This document shows positions 25,422-34,201 of a stretch of 38,329 nt of DNA, piece after piece. Under the pieces are notes generated by a model, which had not been told where the DNA came from, did not search any database, and saw nothing but the letters and a program-made list of their open reading frames with translations. This stretch comes from an uncultured Ignavibacteria bacterium (GTDB lineage Bacteria; Bacteroidota; Ignavibacteria; Tepidaquicellales; Tepidaquicellaceae): positions 1 through 38,329 of the forward strand of contig CALJIG010000134.1 of the NCBI GenBank assembly GCA_937974175.1. The letters are read 5' to 3'. Each line of letters opens with the position of its first letter. Positions within the stretch are counted from its first letter, which is position 1. Position numbers and translations under genes: made by a program.

Positions 25422-25461
25422 CTCCCTATATATAGGGAGCTTTTTCTTTGAAGAAAAATTT
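25422..25461 (+). terminator. Rho-independent terminator after the S41 peptidase gene
   Basis: CTCCCTATATATAGGGAG is an 18-nt palindrome followed by CTTTTTCTTT. Outer arms AAATTTTTCTT and AAGAAAAATTT, the first just before the palindrome, can extend the stem. Confidence 0.8.
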
Positions 25462-25481
25462 ATTCTTTTTATATTGGAAAT

Positions 25482-25512
25482 GGTGAAATGGCGGGATAGT
25501 GAATTGAAATAG
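25482..25512. repeat. Second copy of the GTGAAATGGCG-type repeat
   Basis: GGTGAAATGGCGGGATAGTG followed by AATTGAAATAG resembles the tandem/inverted repeat at 23551-23623. The two copies stand on either side of the S41 peptidase gene. Confidence 0.45.
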
Positions 25513-25556
25513 GAGGATTGAAAAGTATATAAGCTATCGTCTCCGTCTCAAACCCC

Positions 25557-25703
25557 GTTTGGGGTGGGATATTTTCCCAAAAACGGATTTGAGAAAGAGA
25601 GGAATAAGTTACCGCAATTACGTAGAGACCCCGCCAGGTCGGGACAAGCTCCAAATTTTGCGTCTCTACAAAATCCGGCATAATAAATTACAGTGTCGGA
25701 TTT
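25557..25703. repeat. Direct repeat, copy 1 (147 bp)
   Basis: Nearly identical to 25741-25867 (the first 65 bp differ at one position). In place of copy 2's perfect palindrome, copy 1 carries GTAGAGAC...GTCTCTAC with 20 extra bases that are themselves a rough palindrome (GACCCCGCCAGGTCGGGAC). Confidence 0.85.
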
Positions 25704-25723
25704 CCAAAATTTCAGTAACGAAG

Positions 25724-25739
25724 GTTCGCCATGGCGAAC
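25724..25739. repeat. Perfect 16-bp palindrome between the two direct repeats
   Basis: GTTCGCCATGGCGAAC reads the same on both strands. It lies exactly between copy 1 and copy 2. Confidence 0.8.
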
Positions 25740-25740
25740 T

Positions 25741-25867
25741 GTTTGGGATGGGATATTTTCCCAAAAACGGATTTGAGAAAGAGAGGAATAAGTTACCGCA
25801 ATTACGTAGAGACGCAAAATTTTGCGTCTCTACAAAATCCGGCATAATAAATTACAGTGTCGGATTT
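25741..25867. repeat. Direct repeat, copy 2 (127 bp) with perfect 28-bp palindrome
   Basis: Second copy of the unit at 25557-25703. At 25806-25833 it contains a perfect palindrome, half-site GTAGAGACGCAAAA. I know palindromes of the GTAGAGACG...CGTCTCTAC type as dispersed elements in cyanobacteria and Bacteroidota. Confidence 0.85.
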
Positions 25868-25992
25868 TCAAAAAAATCAGTGCTGTAAAAACAACAACGG
25901 GTTTTTAAAAATCCGACATGCCGCAAACTGAATGTCGGGTTTTTCAGAAGTCAAGTATTGAAAAAACAATGCAGGATTTTGAAAATCCGACA
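25858..25992. repeat. Two TGTCGG...CCGACA hairpin units
   Basis: TGTCGGATTTT (25858-25868) pairs with AAAATCCGACA (25908-25918). A second unit TGTCGGGTTTTTC (25933-25945) pairs with GAAAATCCGACA (25981-25992). A third, degraded unit may follow to about 26070. The 729-bp gap between the S41 gene and the beta-helix gene contains only these repeats and two terminators; I see no credible gene in it. Confidence 0.65.
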
Positions 25993-26079
25993 AAAATCCG
26001 ACGAGGAGAAGAAAAAAAATTGCGATTTGTAATAGCGATACAGGAATTTGAAAACCCGTCAAAAATTCATCATTACAAT

Positions 26080-26114
26080 AAAAAAGGCGAAGATTAAAAT
26101 TCAACCTTCGCCTT
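26080..26114 (-). terminator. Rho-independent terminator after the beta-helix lipoprotein gene
   Basis: AAGGCGAAG (26084-26092) and CTTCGCCTT (26106-26114) form a perfect 9-bp stem. On the minus strand the stem is followed by T-rich sequence. It lies about 22 nt past the stop. Confidence 0.8.
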
Positions 26115-26136
26115 GTTATAATTAATTTACAGGAGC

Positions 26137-27624
26137 TTAACGGCGTAATTCATAAAAACCGATAGAGGGAGTTTCAAGCCTTGCATTGAGGAAGAAATCA
26201 TTTGTAATACTTGCGATTTTAACACCTGTTTCATAGCAGACTGAACCCGTTGATATTTTAAAACCATCCGGACTCTGCAAAGAAGGATTCACAAATGCCG
26301 GGTTACCTGCAATATTTCCTTTGGCTAAAAATGCGGGGATATCTCCCGAGCCAAAGCAGTTATTTGATATTGCCCAGTATTGAGAATAATCTGCGCTTGT
26401 TGTAAGATAATTCTGGGGAACAGAGTTATAGTTAGGCTTATAAATTATGTTGTTTTTAAATTCGTTATTTGAAGGCGGATTCCGTAGTCCGAAATCAGTA
26501 TCGAGCGCAAACGTTTCTTTGCCGATAGTATTGTAAGTTGTGTTGAACAATATTTTAATTCCCTTATAAGTGTTCCATGGAGAAGTATTATTTACATCAT
26601 AATACCATCTGAACGGAGCGCTTGTTCGCACTATAAGATTATTATAAACCGCAAGATTTTCAGAGACAGGATTGGCAGAGAATTCATTTTTCTCGTTGGA
26701 AATTATTACTCCCTGCATCGGGCGGCTATAGCCTGAAGTAACTCTATTGTATTCATCACCGGTAGTATAAATAAAATTATTGAAGACTATTCCGTTTCTG
26801 GAATTATCCATGACTATACCGCCGTTGTAACAATTATAAATTTGGTTGTTAGATATTTTAAAAATATTACTTCTTGTAAGTTTTATACCTTCACCCCAGT
26901 TGTTGTATATTTTATTATTATTAATAAATGCTGATTCCCAGATAAATTCAGAAGTAGAATATGGGAGATAATTATATTTGAAATAAGTTTCTATAGCAGA
27001 ATGCCACTTACCGGCATCTCCTAAAGCTCTGTTGCGGTTACTAAGGCAGGTATTGAATATTTGACAATTTTCCAAAGTAAAATTTGAAGAGCCGACATAA
27101 ATTCCCGCTGCAAAAATGTTATTGATGGAGCAATTTCTGATTGAAATAAAATTGCAGTATTTAGATTCGCTTAAAATATTAATGCCTGAACCTGATAAAT
27201 TGTTTCTGATTTCAAAACCTGAAATATCTATGAAGATAGAATTTTTTATTGTTAAAATTGCTTCATTCTCAGCATAGGTTCCTCCGGTTCCGTCAAAAAT
27301 CACTGACTCACCGGGATATGGTCTTAGAAAAATATATCCTAAATCGGTTCCGGTTTTGATAATAACTTCTTTGAATGAAGCATACACTCCGCCCCTGACA
27401 TAAATAGTATCACCGTTAATTGCTTTAGAGACGGCTTTAAAGAGTGTTTTGACAGGAAGAGTAACTTCTCTTCCGGTATTTAAATCGTTCCCGTTTACCG
27501 GGTCAACAAAAATGGTTCTATCATAGGGAGTATTCGAGGGAGAAACTATAGTGGCTGATTCTTTAGAGCATGAGGAAAACAAAACGAGGGAAATGAAAAC
27601 TAAAAATAGATATGCTATTTTCAT
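26137..27624 (-). CDS. Lipoprotein with right-handed parallel beta-helix (DUF1565-like)
   Basis: Predicted surface or periplasmic lipoprotein of 495 residues. The signal peptide ends in a lipobox, LFSSC, with lipidated Cys20. The mature part starts TIFVDPVNGNDLNTGREVTL, the opening strand typical of DUF1565 beta-helices, and continues with DTIYVRGGVY and many short coil repeats (FIDISGFEIRNN, FISIRNCSINNI, FTLENCQIFNT, FKISNNQIYNCYNGGIVMDN). Such folds often bind or cleave polysaccharides (pectate-lyase-like); I cannot see a defined catalytic site. It is the last gene of the leftward block, 77 nt after moxR, and has its own terminator. Confidence 0.85.
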   Translation of the reverse strand: MKIAYLFLVFISLVLFSSCSKESATIVSPSNTPYDRTIFVDPVNGNDLNTGREVTLPVKTLFKAVSKAINGDTIYVRGGVYASFKEVIIKTGTDLGYIFLRPYPGESVIFDGTGGTYAENEAILTIKNSIFIDISGFEIRNNLSGSGINILSESKYCNFISIRNCSINNIFAAGIYVGSSNFTLENCQIFNTCLSNRNRALGDAGKWHSAIETYFKYNYLPYSTSEFIWESAFINNNKIYNNWGEGIKLTRSNIFKISNNQIYNCYNGGIVMDNSRNGIVFNNFIYTTGDEYNRVTSGYSRPMQGVIISNEKNEFSANPVSENLAVYNNLIVRTSAPFRWYYDVNNTSPWNTYKGIKILFNTTYNTIGKETFALDTDFGLRNPPSNNEFKNNIIYKPNYNSVPQNYLTTSADYSQYWAISNNCFGSGDIPAFLAKGNIAGNPAFVNPSLQSPDGFKISTGSVCYETGVKIASITNDFFLNARLETPSIGFYELRR

Positions 27625-27701
27625 AAGAGAGAAATGTTAGTTACTCTCAATTTAGAAAATAAAGTTTAAATATACAATTATAATTATATAAAGTTATTCA
27701 T

Positions 27702-28673
27702 TTATTCATTGATAAGCTTATCTATCAAATCCAGCACAGTCAGATTATCTGCCTCTGCATTGAAGTTTAAGATAAGTCGATGGCGAAGTACAGGTTTTGC
27801 AACTGCCTTCACATCGTCAATTGACGGAGAGTATCTGCCGTTAAGAATACACTGAGCCTTTGCGCCGAGAATAAGATACTGCGATGCTCTGGGTCCTGCG
27901 CCCCACTGGACGTAATCCTTAACGTATTTAGGAACGTTATTATTTGTAGGTCTCGTTTTGCCGACGAGTGTAACTGCGTAGTTTATTACTTCATCTGCTA
28001 CAGGGACTTTGCGTACAAGCTCCTGAAACATAATGATATCCTCTCTGGAAAATACTTTCTCCGGAGTAGGTTTGTACATCGTTGTAGTTTTCTTTATGAT
28101 TTCAATTTCATCTTCAAAGCTTGTATAGTCCAGCCATAAGTTAAACATAAATCTATCCTGCTGTGCTTCGGGCAAGGGATAAGTTCCTTCCTGCTCGATA
28201 GGGTTTTGCGTTGCAAGCACGAAGAACGGCTCGCGCAGCGTATATGTAATTCCTGCAGCGGTAACTTTATGCTCCTGCATAGCTTCAAGCAAAGCAGATT
28301 GTGTTTTAGGCGGAGTTCTGTTTATCTCATCCGCTAAAAGCATATTGGTGAAAATAGGTCCTTTAATGAATTTGAAATTGTTCTTGCCGTCACCGGATGG
28401 TTCAAGGATTTCAACACCGGTGATATCCGACGGCATAAGGTCAGGCGTGAACTGAATACGGTTGAATTCTAAATCAAGAACTTCTGAGAGAGTTTTTATC
28501 AAAAGGGTTTTCGCAAGACCGGGTACGCCGATAAGCAGACAGTGTCCGTTGGAAAGAATTGTTACGAGTATCTGTTCAATTATATCCTGCTGGCCAACAA
28601 CAACTTTAGCGACTTCTGTTTTTAATGAGAGGTATTTTGTATTTAATTTTTTGACAAGTTCTACGTCGGACAT
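27702..28673 (-). CDS. MoxR-family AAA+ ATPase
   Basis: Chaperone-like AAA+ ATPase of the MoxR family, usually helping a VWA- or DUF58-domain partner to mature. 323 residues with Walker A GVPGLAKT (49-56), Walker B LLADEINR (112-119) with D115 and E116, sensor N157 in ATQNPIEQEGTYPLPEAQQD and the lid domain (WGAGPRASQYLI). The length is normal. The usual DUF58/VWA partners are not next to it: downstream is a beta-helix lipoprotein, upstream M16 peptidases with a 111-nt gap. Function in this setting is unknown. Confidence 0.93.
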   Translation of the reverse strand: MSDVELVKKLNTKYLSLKTEVAKVVVGQQDIIEQILVTILSNGHCLLIGVPGLAKTLLIKTLSEVLDLEFNRIQFTPDLMPSDITGVEILEPSGDGKNNFKFIKGPIFTNMLLADEINRTPPKTQSALLEAMQEHKVTAAGITYTLREPFFVLATQNPIEQEGTYPLPEAQQDRFMFNLWLDYTSFEDEIEIIKKTTTMYKPTPEKVFSREDIIMFQELVRKVPVADEVINYAVTLVGKTRPTNNNVPKYVKDYVQWGAGPRASQYLILGAKAQCILNGRYSPSIDDVKAVAKPVLRHRLILNFNAEADNLTVLDLIDKLINE

Positions 28674-28784
28674 TCTTTGAATTTAAGAATTAAGATTTTT
28701 GATTTAAGATTTCATAAGCGTTCATCATAAAAATATCATCAAATAACGATTAACTAAAAACTATTAACGACCAAATTAATTAAA

Positions 28785-30143
28785 CTATTCTACATCATCG
28801 AATACTTCTACATCGCCGAACTGCATCATATCTTTTTGTATTTCATCGGGATTTCCCCCGACGGCGATAGTAACTTTTTCTGGATGCAGATATTTCATAG
28901 CAACATCATTTATATCCTGTTTAGTAACTGCGTTTACTTTTGAGATATATGTATTGTAATAATCTTTTTCTATATCATAAATTTTCAGGCTGATAACTTT
29001 TGATGCAATTGCATTGGGAGTTTCAAGCTGAAGCGGGAAATTTCCCGTTAAATAATTCTTTACACTGGTAAGTTCTTCATCCGAAACGAATTCATTTTTC
29101 ATCTTGTTGATTTCAAACAGCATTTCTTTAACTGCAGGAGCTGTGAAACTGTTCCCTACTTCCGTTTCAACGGCAAAGTCGCCTGAATATTTTTTCCAGT
29201 CAAAGAATGAACGCGCTCCGTAAGTAAAGCCGTTAACTTCTCTGAGGTTTTTATTTATACGTGATGTAAAGCTTCCGCCGAGCAGAGTATTCATTACGCT
29301 TGCGGGGATGTAATCGGGGATGTTTCTTTTGAAAGCAAGGTGCCCGACTTTTAAAGATGACTGTACTGCTCCTGATTTTTTAACAATGTAAACTTTCTTT
29401 TCAGGGTTAAGATGTTCATCTTCTGCAACTGTATTGTTTACAAATTCACCTGTGAAGCTGCCGAATTTTTCTTCGACTAACTGCACAGCTCTTGCTTCAT
29501 CGATATCGCCGACGAAAGCAATTATAAGATTGTCCGGTTTGTAATTTGTATTGTAAAAATTTTCTAAATCATTTTTTTGAAGTGAATTCAGAATACTTTC
29601 AGTTCCTTCCAGTGGCTTTGAATAAGGGAGCTTATGATAAATATTCTTCTTGTAAATTCTGGAGGCTAAATAATCTCCTTCATCTTTATAGGAGATGATT
29701 GAGTTTATCTTCTGCTCGCGCAATCTGTTAATTTCATCTTCTGCAAATGCAGGCCGAAGGATAACTTCAGACGTAATATCAAAAATTTTCTCGAAGTATT
29801 TTTTTAATGAGTAACAGCTAACAAACGTTGCATCGAAATCGCATCCTGAAGATAAAAATGCTCCGTGATAATCGACAAGTTCGGCAATTTCAAGCGCGCT
29901 TCTGCTTTGTGTTCCTTTAGTGAGCATCTCGGAAGTGAAGGATGATATACCGTATTTTTCTCCGTCAAAAAACGAACCTGCTTTGAACACAAACCTTGCA
30001 GATACTATAGGGAATTTTTCATCTTTGATTACAATTACATTTATTCCGTTCGGAAGTGTCGCTTCAAAGTATCCGGGAAATTTTACATCTCTTGGGGCGC
30101 CGGGGATTGGTTTTTTACTTCTGTCTAATTTTTCTGTTATCAT
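28785..30143 (-). CDS. M16 peptidase paralogue lacking the zinc motif (inactive-type subunit)
   Basis: 452 residues of the M16 (pitrilysin-like) fold with no signal peptide. At the place of the HxxEH zinc motif it has SSFTSEML (residues 67-74), so the two His are lost. The second-half features are kept: TLLGGSFTSRINKNLREVNG and FTYGARSF, the Arg/Tyr region that in mitochondrial-processing-like enzymes helps substrate binding in the non-catalytic subunit. It probably pairs with one of the two active paralogues encoded just upstream (29-nt gap). This is inference from the family's heterodimer pattern. The start ATG is clear. Confidence 0.88.
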   Translation of the reverse strand: MITEKLDRSKKPIPGAPRDVKFPGYFEATLPNGINVIVIKDEKFPIVSARFVFKAGSFFDGEKYGISSFTSEMLTKGTQSRSALEIAELVDYHGAFLSSGCDFDATFVSCYSLKKYFEKIFDITSEVILRPAFAEDEINRLREQKINSIISYKDEGDYLASRIYKKNIYHKLPYSKPLEGTESILNSLQKNDLENFYNTNYKPDNLIIAFVGDIDEARAVQLVEEKFGSFTGEFVNNTVAEDEHLNPEKKVYIVKKSGAVQSSLKVGHLAFKRNIPDYIPASVMNTLLGGSFTSRINKNLREVNGFTYGARSFFDWKKYSGDFAVETEVGNSFTAPAVKEMLFEINKMKNEFVSDEELTSVKNYLTGNFPLQLETPNAIASKVISLKIYDIEKDYYNTYISKVNAVTKQDINDVAMKYLHPEKVTIAVGGNPDEIQKDMMQFGDVEVFDDVE

Positions 30144-30172
30144 TTTTATGAATTATGAACAAACTTTTAATT

Positions 30173-31486
30173 TTATTTTGGCAGGTAATCCAGTACTACT
30201 CTCTGATTCTTTTTCAGATATTTATTCGCAGCTTCGATTATATCCTTCTTGGTAATTGAAAGGAAGCAATAAATTTCGGTGTTAATTCTGTTCGCATCAT
30301 CAAATATTAGTTTATCGAAAGAAAGCTTTTCAGCCAATGTAACTATAGAAGATTTTCTTAATGCAGTTCTTGTTTCAATATTATTTTTGACTTTTTCTAT
30401 CAGTTCTTCTTTGATATTTCCGTTTTGTATTTCATCCAGTATTTCATCTATTGCCGTACCTATGATATCAAGATTTCTGCCTTTCAATGATATAGCGTTT
30501 ATACCGAATATGCTAGTCTGCTCCATTCCTGTTACCGATGTATCTACTTCGTTTGCAAGTGTCAGGTCATACACAAGTTTTTTATTCAGTAATGAACTCT
30601 CACCTTTGGAAAGTATGCTGCTTAATATCTGCAATGCGTAATAATCTTTAGTGCCCTCTGCAGGCACTCTGTAAAAAATAAATTTAGCAGGGAGCTGAAT
30701 GTTATCGTATACTGTATCTTTTATTTCTTCAACAATATCATACTCTGAAAATTCTCTTCTGGTAAACGGTTTGCCTACGGGAATTCCGCCGTAATATTTT
30801 TCGACCAATGCTTTTGCCTCTTCCATATCGAAACTGCCTGCAAGAGCAATCACTGCATTGTTCGGTGCATAATATTTCTCGAAGTGGTCTTTTATATCAT
30901 TGATGTTGAACTTTCTCAGTATTGACATATTGCCGAGAATAGAATTTCTATATCCCGAATTTTTAAACAATCGCAAATTGCTTTCTTCTTCTACACTTCC
31001 ATAGGGAGTATTATCGAATACAAACTTTCTCTCCTCTGTAATTACATCTTTTTGAATTTCAAGCATTTCAGATGTAACTGCAAAGCCGGCGAGTCTGTCC
31101 GAGTCCAGCCACAAAGCAACTTCCAATGAATTAGACGGAATTGTAATATAATAAGAAGTAACATCCCAGCTTGTATAAGCATTGCTGTCACCGCCGAGAT
31201 CATGAAGTATAGCATCGAATTCACCATGGGGAATATTAGGCGAGCCTTCAAACATAAGATGCTCGAATAAATGCGCCATGCCCGACCTCTCTTCATCGTC
31301 CTTTGAGCCTACATGATATGTTACATTGATACATACTGAAGGGATATTATCGGTTTTATAAAATACAGCGCGCATTCCGTTTGCCATTGTCATTTCTTCT
31401 ATGGCAAGGGCTTTCTGCGCTACCCGGGGAAAATCTTCCGATTTATATCTGATGATGTTCGGTTTTATATTTAAATTTTTTGGCAA
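30173..31486 (-). CDS. M16 zinc metallopeptidase, second of the tandem (TTG start)
   Basis: Cytoplasmic-type M16B peptidase of 437 residues. The zinc site is complete: HLFEH (H72, E75, H76) and the third ligand E152 in VITEERK. The C-terminal half is regular, with SSILSKGESSLLNKKLVYDL. The start is a TTG codon (CAA at 31484-31486), only 3 nt past the stop of the previous gene; it is preferred because the first strand (EMTMANGMRAVFY) needs the upstream sequence and no ATG lies before it. No signal peptide. Likely translated with its upstream paralogue. Confidence 0.93.
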   Translation of the reverse strand: MPKNLNIKPNIIRYKSEDFPRVAQKALAIEEMTMANGMRAVFYKTDNIPSVCINVTYHVGSKDDEERSGMAHLFEHLMFEGSPNIPHGEFDAILHDLGGDSNAYTSWDVTSYYITIPSNSLEVALWLDSDRLAGFAVTSEMLEIQKDVITEERKFVFDNTPYGSVEEESNLRLFKNSGYRNSILGNMSILRKFNINDIKDHFEKYYAPNNAVIALAGSFDMEEAKALVEKYYGGIPVGKPFTRREFSEYDIVEEIKDTVYDNIQLPAKFIFYRVPAEGTKDYYALQILSSILSKGESSLLNKKLVYDLTLANEVDTSVTGMEQTSIFGINAISLKGRNLDIIGTAIDEILDEIQNGNIKEELIEKVKNNIETRTALRKSSIVTLAEKLSFDKLIFDDANRINTEIYCFLSITKKDIIEAANKYLKKNQRVVLDYLPK

Positions 31487-31489
31487 TTA

Positions 31490-32752
31490 TTATTTTTTAT
31501 CTTTTTTTGGAACATAATTCAGAACAACTTTTTTAGCATCGGTAAAATATTTTTTAACGGTATTCTTTAAATCTTCTTTTGTTACGGAATTATATCGTGA
31601 AAGTTCATCGTTAATTTTATTCGCATCTTTGAAATACAATCTGTTGAATACACCGGCAACGTTTATTCTGTTAAGTGAAATAAGCTTATTTACATGGGAG
31701 AACTCAAGCTCGTTTTTTATTTTTTGCATATCATAATCGGGTATATCACCTTCTGCAAAAGCATTGACCTCATCTAAAATTATCTTCTGTGCTTCAGCCA
31801 TGCTTTTACCCGGATTAACCGTTCCAAGTATTATATATACACCAGCATCCTGAATAGTAAACTTGAAAGAAGATATATTTTTCAGAAGCATTTTATCATA
31901 AACTAAAAGCTTGTATAATCTGCTGCTCTTATTATTAAAAACCAGCTTTGTAAAATATTCCAGAATATATTCTTCGGTGCTTCCTGCTCCCGGAATTTTA
32001 AAAGAAATGTAAAACTTTTCCAGCATTACATTATCTTCTATTGTCTCCGTTATGTCTTCCGTTAATTCTGTGAACTTATTTTCTTTTCTAATAATTCCAT
32101 TGGACTTATTTATTCCTCCGAAATATTTTTCAATAAGATTCTTTGTATTCTCTATATCAATATCACCTGAAATTAATAATTCCGCATTTGCCGGGGAGTA
32201 ATACTTATGATGAAAATCAATTGCATCCTGTCTTGAAAAATTCTTAATATGTTCCGCTTCCCCTATAGTTGTATGCTCATAAAGCGAACCCGGGAATATA
32301 TGTTTCATTGTTTTAGCAAGGAAAGTTCCGTAAGGTGCATTGTCATAACGCTGAAGCTTTTCTTCAAGCACAACTTTTTTCTGGTTATCAAGATTTTCTT
32401 CGGTCAAATCAATTTCATTCATCCTGTCAGATTCGAGCCACAAAGCAGTTTCAAGAAAATTTGCAGGTATATCTTCATAGTATACAGTTGCATCCTGCAT
32501 TGTGAATGCATTTGTCCTTCCGCCGCATTCCATCACAATTTTCTGATGCTCGGATTTAGGAATATTTTGTGAGCCTTCAAACATTAGATGCTCGAATAAA
32601 TGCGCCACGCCGAACTGCCCCGGCTCTTCATCTTTTGCGCCGACTTTGTATCCAAGTGTTACATTTACCAGCGGATTACTTGTATTTTTGTGGAGGACGC
32701 AGTGTAATTTGTTTGGGAGGGAGAATTCCTCAAAGATTAATTTCGTGTTCAA
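31490..32752 (-). CDS. M16 zinc metallopeptidase, first of the tandem (TTG start)
   Basis: M16B peptidase of 420 residues and first gene of the operon. Complete zinc motif HLFEH (H51, E54, H55) and third ligand near E131 (VVLEEK), followed by RYDNAPYG. No signal peptide, so probably cytoplasmic. It differs enough from its neighbours to be an old duplication. The start is TTG (CAA at 32750-32752); a stop lies only three codons upstream and no ATG precedes the catalytic core, which supports this codon. A putative promoter lies 34-62 nt upstream. Confidence 0.93.
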   Translation of the reverse strand: MNTKLIFEEFSLPNKLHCVLHKNTSNPLVNVTLGYKVGAKDEEPGQFGVAHLFEHLMFEGSQNIPKSEHQKIVMECGGRTNAFTMQDATVYYEDIPANFLETALWLESDRMNEIDLTEENLDNQKKVVLEEKLQRYDNAPYGTFLAKTMKHIFPGSLYEHTTIGEAEHIKNFSRQDAIDFHHKYYSPANAELLISGDIDIENTKNLIEKYFGGINKSNGIIRKENKFTELTEDITETIEDNVMLEKFYISFKIPGAGSTEEYILEYFTKLVFNNKSSRLYKLLVYDKMLLKNISSFKFTIQDAGVYIILGTVNPGKSMAEAQKIILDEVNAFAEGDIPDYDMQKIKNELEFSHVNKLISLNRINVAGVFNRLYFKDANKINDELSRYNSVTKEDLKNTVKKYFTDAKKVVLNYVPKKDKK

Positions 32753-32785
32753 ATATTGTCAAAGAAAAGTATATGTAAAGAGATA

Positions 32786-32814
32786 AAATTACCTTATTTA
32801 AGAGTGAATTACAA
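32786..32814 (-). promoter_or_regulatory. Putative promoter of the M16 peptidase operon
   Basis: On the minus strand TTGTAA (32809-32814), 17 nt and TAATTT (32786-32791). The -35 region lies in a longer motif (TTGTAATTCACTCTTAAA) that recurs before the SGNH hydrolase gene with the same spacing. Confidence 0.45.
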
Positions 32815-32820
32815 AGCAAA
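32797..32820. repeat. 24-bp motif, copy A (TTTAAGAGTGAATTACAAAG...)
   Basis: 23 of 24 bases match 34134-34157. The copies lie on either side of the lipoprotein hydrolase gene, in the same orientation. Copy A coincides with the -35 region of the M16 operon promoter. Confidence 0.6.
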
Positions 32821-32924
32821 AAAGGAAGTAATTTTATAAAATCAGAGATAAGATTGAGTGTTTAAATTTATTTTAATCTCTTTTATATTTTGCGGAAGTT
32901 TAACCCCAAAAACGAAAACCCCAA

Positions 32925-34106
32925 ATGAAATTATATATTGCAATTTTTACTGTAATAATTCTTTGTTCTTTCTCTTTCAGCGGCTGCAGTGATAATACAG
33001 TAACCACAGGAAGTTCTACGAATCTTACAGCGAATTATGAATGCCCCGTAAGTTCCACTTCAGCCTTGACTCACTTTTTTTCTGTTAACCTAAAACACTC
33101 AGGCAATACTTTATCGGGTGAAGTACAATCTTATGATTCTGCTAATACGCATAAAGGAATTCTTTCCGGTACTTATGACGGAGCTAACATTTCAGTTTCA
33201 GGAGATATAACAGGTACAAACTACGATTTTACTTTTACAGGTTCGTTAATTTCAAGCTCACCAAAAAAGATATCCGGTAATCTTCAGTTTACAACGGGAG
33301 ATTCAAAGCCCGTTCCTGTTGAGTTTGTAGAATCTGCTGCTGTTGATACTTCCATTCCCCCAAATCAATATATCTTTCAATCTGTATTTGAATCTCCGAA
33401 TCCGACCGGTCCGCCTGTTATTTTTGTACATGGAATGGGAGGCACTTTACACGAATGGGATTCAGCAATGGCTTCACTCCCTGCAGATTTTAAAGCCCGA
33501 CATAATGTTTACCGTTACCAGTATGACTGGCAGCAACACATTGAAGTGAACGGAATTATTTTAAGAGATTCCGTTTTAGCAAGAGGACTTGTAAATCCCA
33601 TCGTTATCGGTCACTCAATGGGAGGACTTGTAATCAGAGCTTATGTAAAAAATGGCGGCGCTATAACAAAGTTAGTTACATTCGGCACGCCGCATTATGG
33701 TTCACCGCTTGCTAAGCTTAAAAATTTTGTACCCTGGCTTGGCTTAGATGGTCCCCAGGATATTGTTCCTAACTCTCCATTCTTAACAGCTCTTAATAAT
33801 GATCCTGTTGATATTGCGAACCGAAGCAAATACTATTTGCTTGCAGGAAGGATGGGCGGCAGTATTGCAGGCACTAAATGGGTTTGGAAGGAAAGTTATT
33901 ACTCGCAATTTGTTAAAATCGCTTACTACGTAATGAAACTTTATTACCCGAATAAGGATAATGACGGTTTAGTTTCAGAGGACTCTGCTTTGCTCACAGG
34001 CGGCGGCGCAAATAATCCTTTACCGGTTCAGCTTTGGGTCGATCACATGCACGAGCAGTATCCGATTATTTCATCCGGTATGTATAATTATGTGATAGGG
34101 CTTTAA
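32925..34106 (+). CDS. Lipoprotein alpha/beta-hydrolase (lipase/esterase, PGAP1-like core)
   Basis: Predicted outer-envelope esterase of 393 residues. The signal peptide ends in lipobox FSGC with Cys21. A beta-rich N-domain (about 30-145) precedes the hydrolase fold: the oxyanion motif VIFVHGMGG (165-173), nucleophile Ser231 in IGHSMGG, FGTPHYGSPLAKL, and a likely Asp347 (NDGLVS) and His374 or His376 (VDHMHEQ). Substrate unknown; the TPHYGSPLA region is like PGAP1/LipA-type esterases of triglycerides or lipids. It is alone on the plus strand between two minus-strand units. There is no Shine-Dalgarno before its ATG. Confidence 0.88.
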   Translation: MKLYIAIFTVIILCSFSFSGCSDNTVTTGSSTNLTANYECPVSSTSALTHFFSVNLKHSGNTLSGEVQSYDSANTHKGILSGTYDGANISVSGDITGTNYDFTFTGSLISSSPKKISGNLQFTTGDSKPVPVEFVESAAVDTSIPPNQYIFQSVFESPNPTGPPVIFVHGMGGTLHEWDSAMASLPADFKARHNVYRYQYDWQQHIEVNGIILRDSVLARGLVNPIVIGHSMGGLVIRAYVKNGGAITKLVTFGTPHYGSPLAKLKNFVPWLGLDGPQDIVPNSPFLTALNNDPVDIANRSKYYLLAGRMGGSIAGTKWVWKESYYSQFVKIAYYVMKLYYPNKDNDGLVSEDSALLTGGGANNPLPVQLWVDHMHEQYPIISSGMYNYVIGL

Positions 34107-34133
34107 GATTTTTTATTTGTCAAATCACATTAT

Positions 34134-34157
34134 TTTAAGAGTGTATTACAAAGCAAA
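34134..34157. repeat. 24-bp motif, copy B
   Basis: Matches copy A at 32797-32820 in 23 of 24 bases. On the minus strand it also reads TTGTAA at the -35 position, but the TAATTT box is not preserved downstream. Confidence 0.55.
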
Positions 34158-34201
34158 GAGTGAGTGGCTTTTGTGATTTAAAGTTATAATTGTGTTCACA
34201 T

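Noticed and set aside
25469..26104. Several open frames of 70-109 codons in the repeat gap
   Set aside because: They overlap each other on both strands and repeat the same peptide because the DNA is a direct repeat or hairpin series. No start signals or family resemblance.
28785..30143. Third M16 gene as a pseudogene
   Set aside because: The frame is intact over 452 codons and the conserved second half is preserved. Loss of HxxEH is a known state of the non-catalytic partner.
32797..34157. The 24-bp motif as direct repeats of a mobile unit carrying the hydrolase gene
   Set aside because: A related motif before the SGNH gene, with the same promoter spacing as copy A, fits a promoter element better than insertion repeats.
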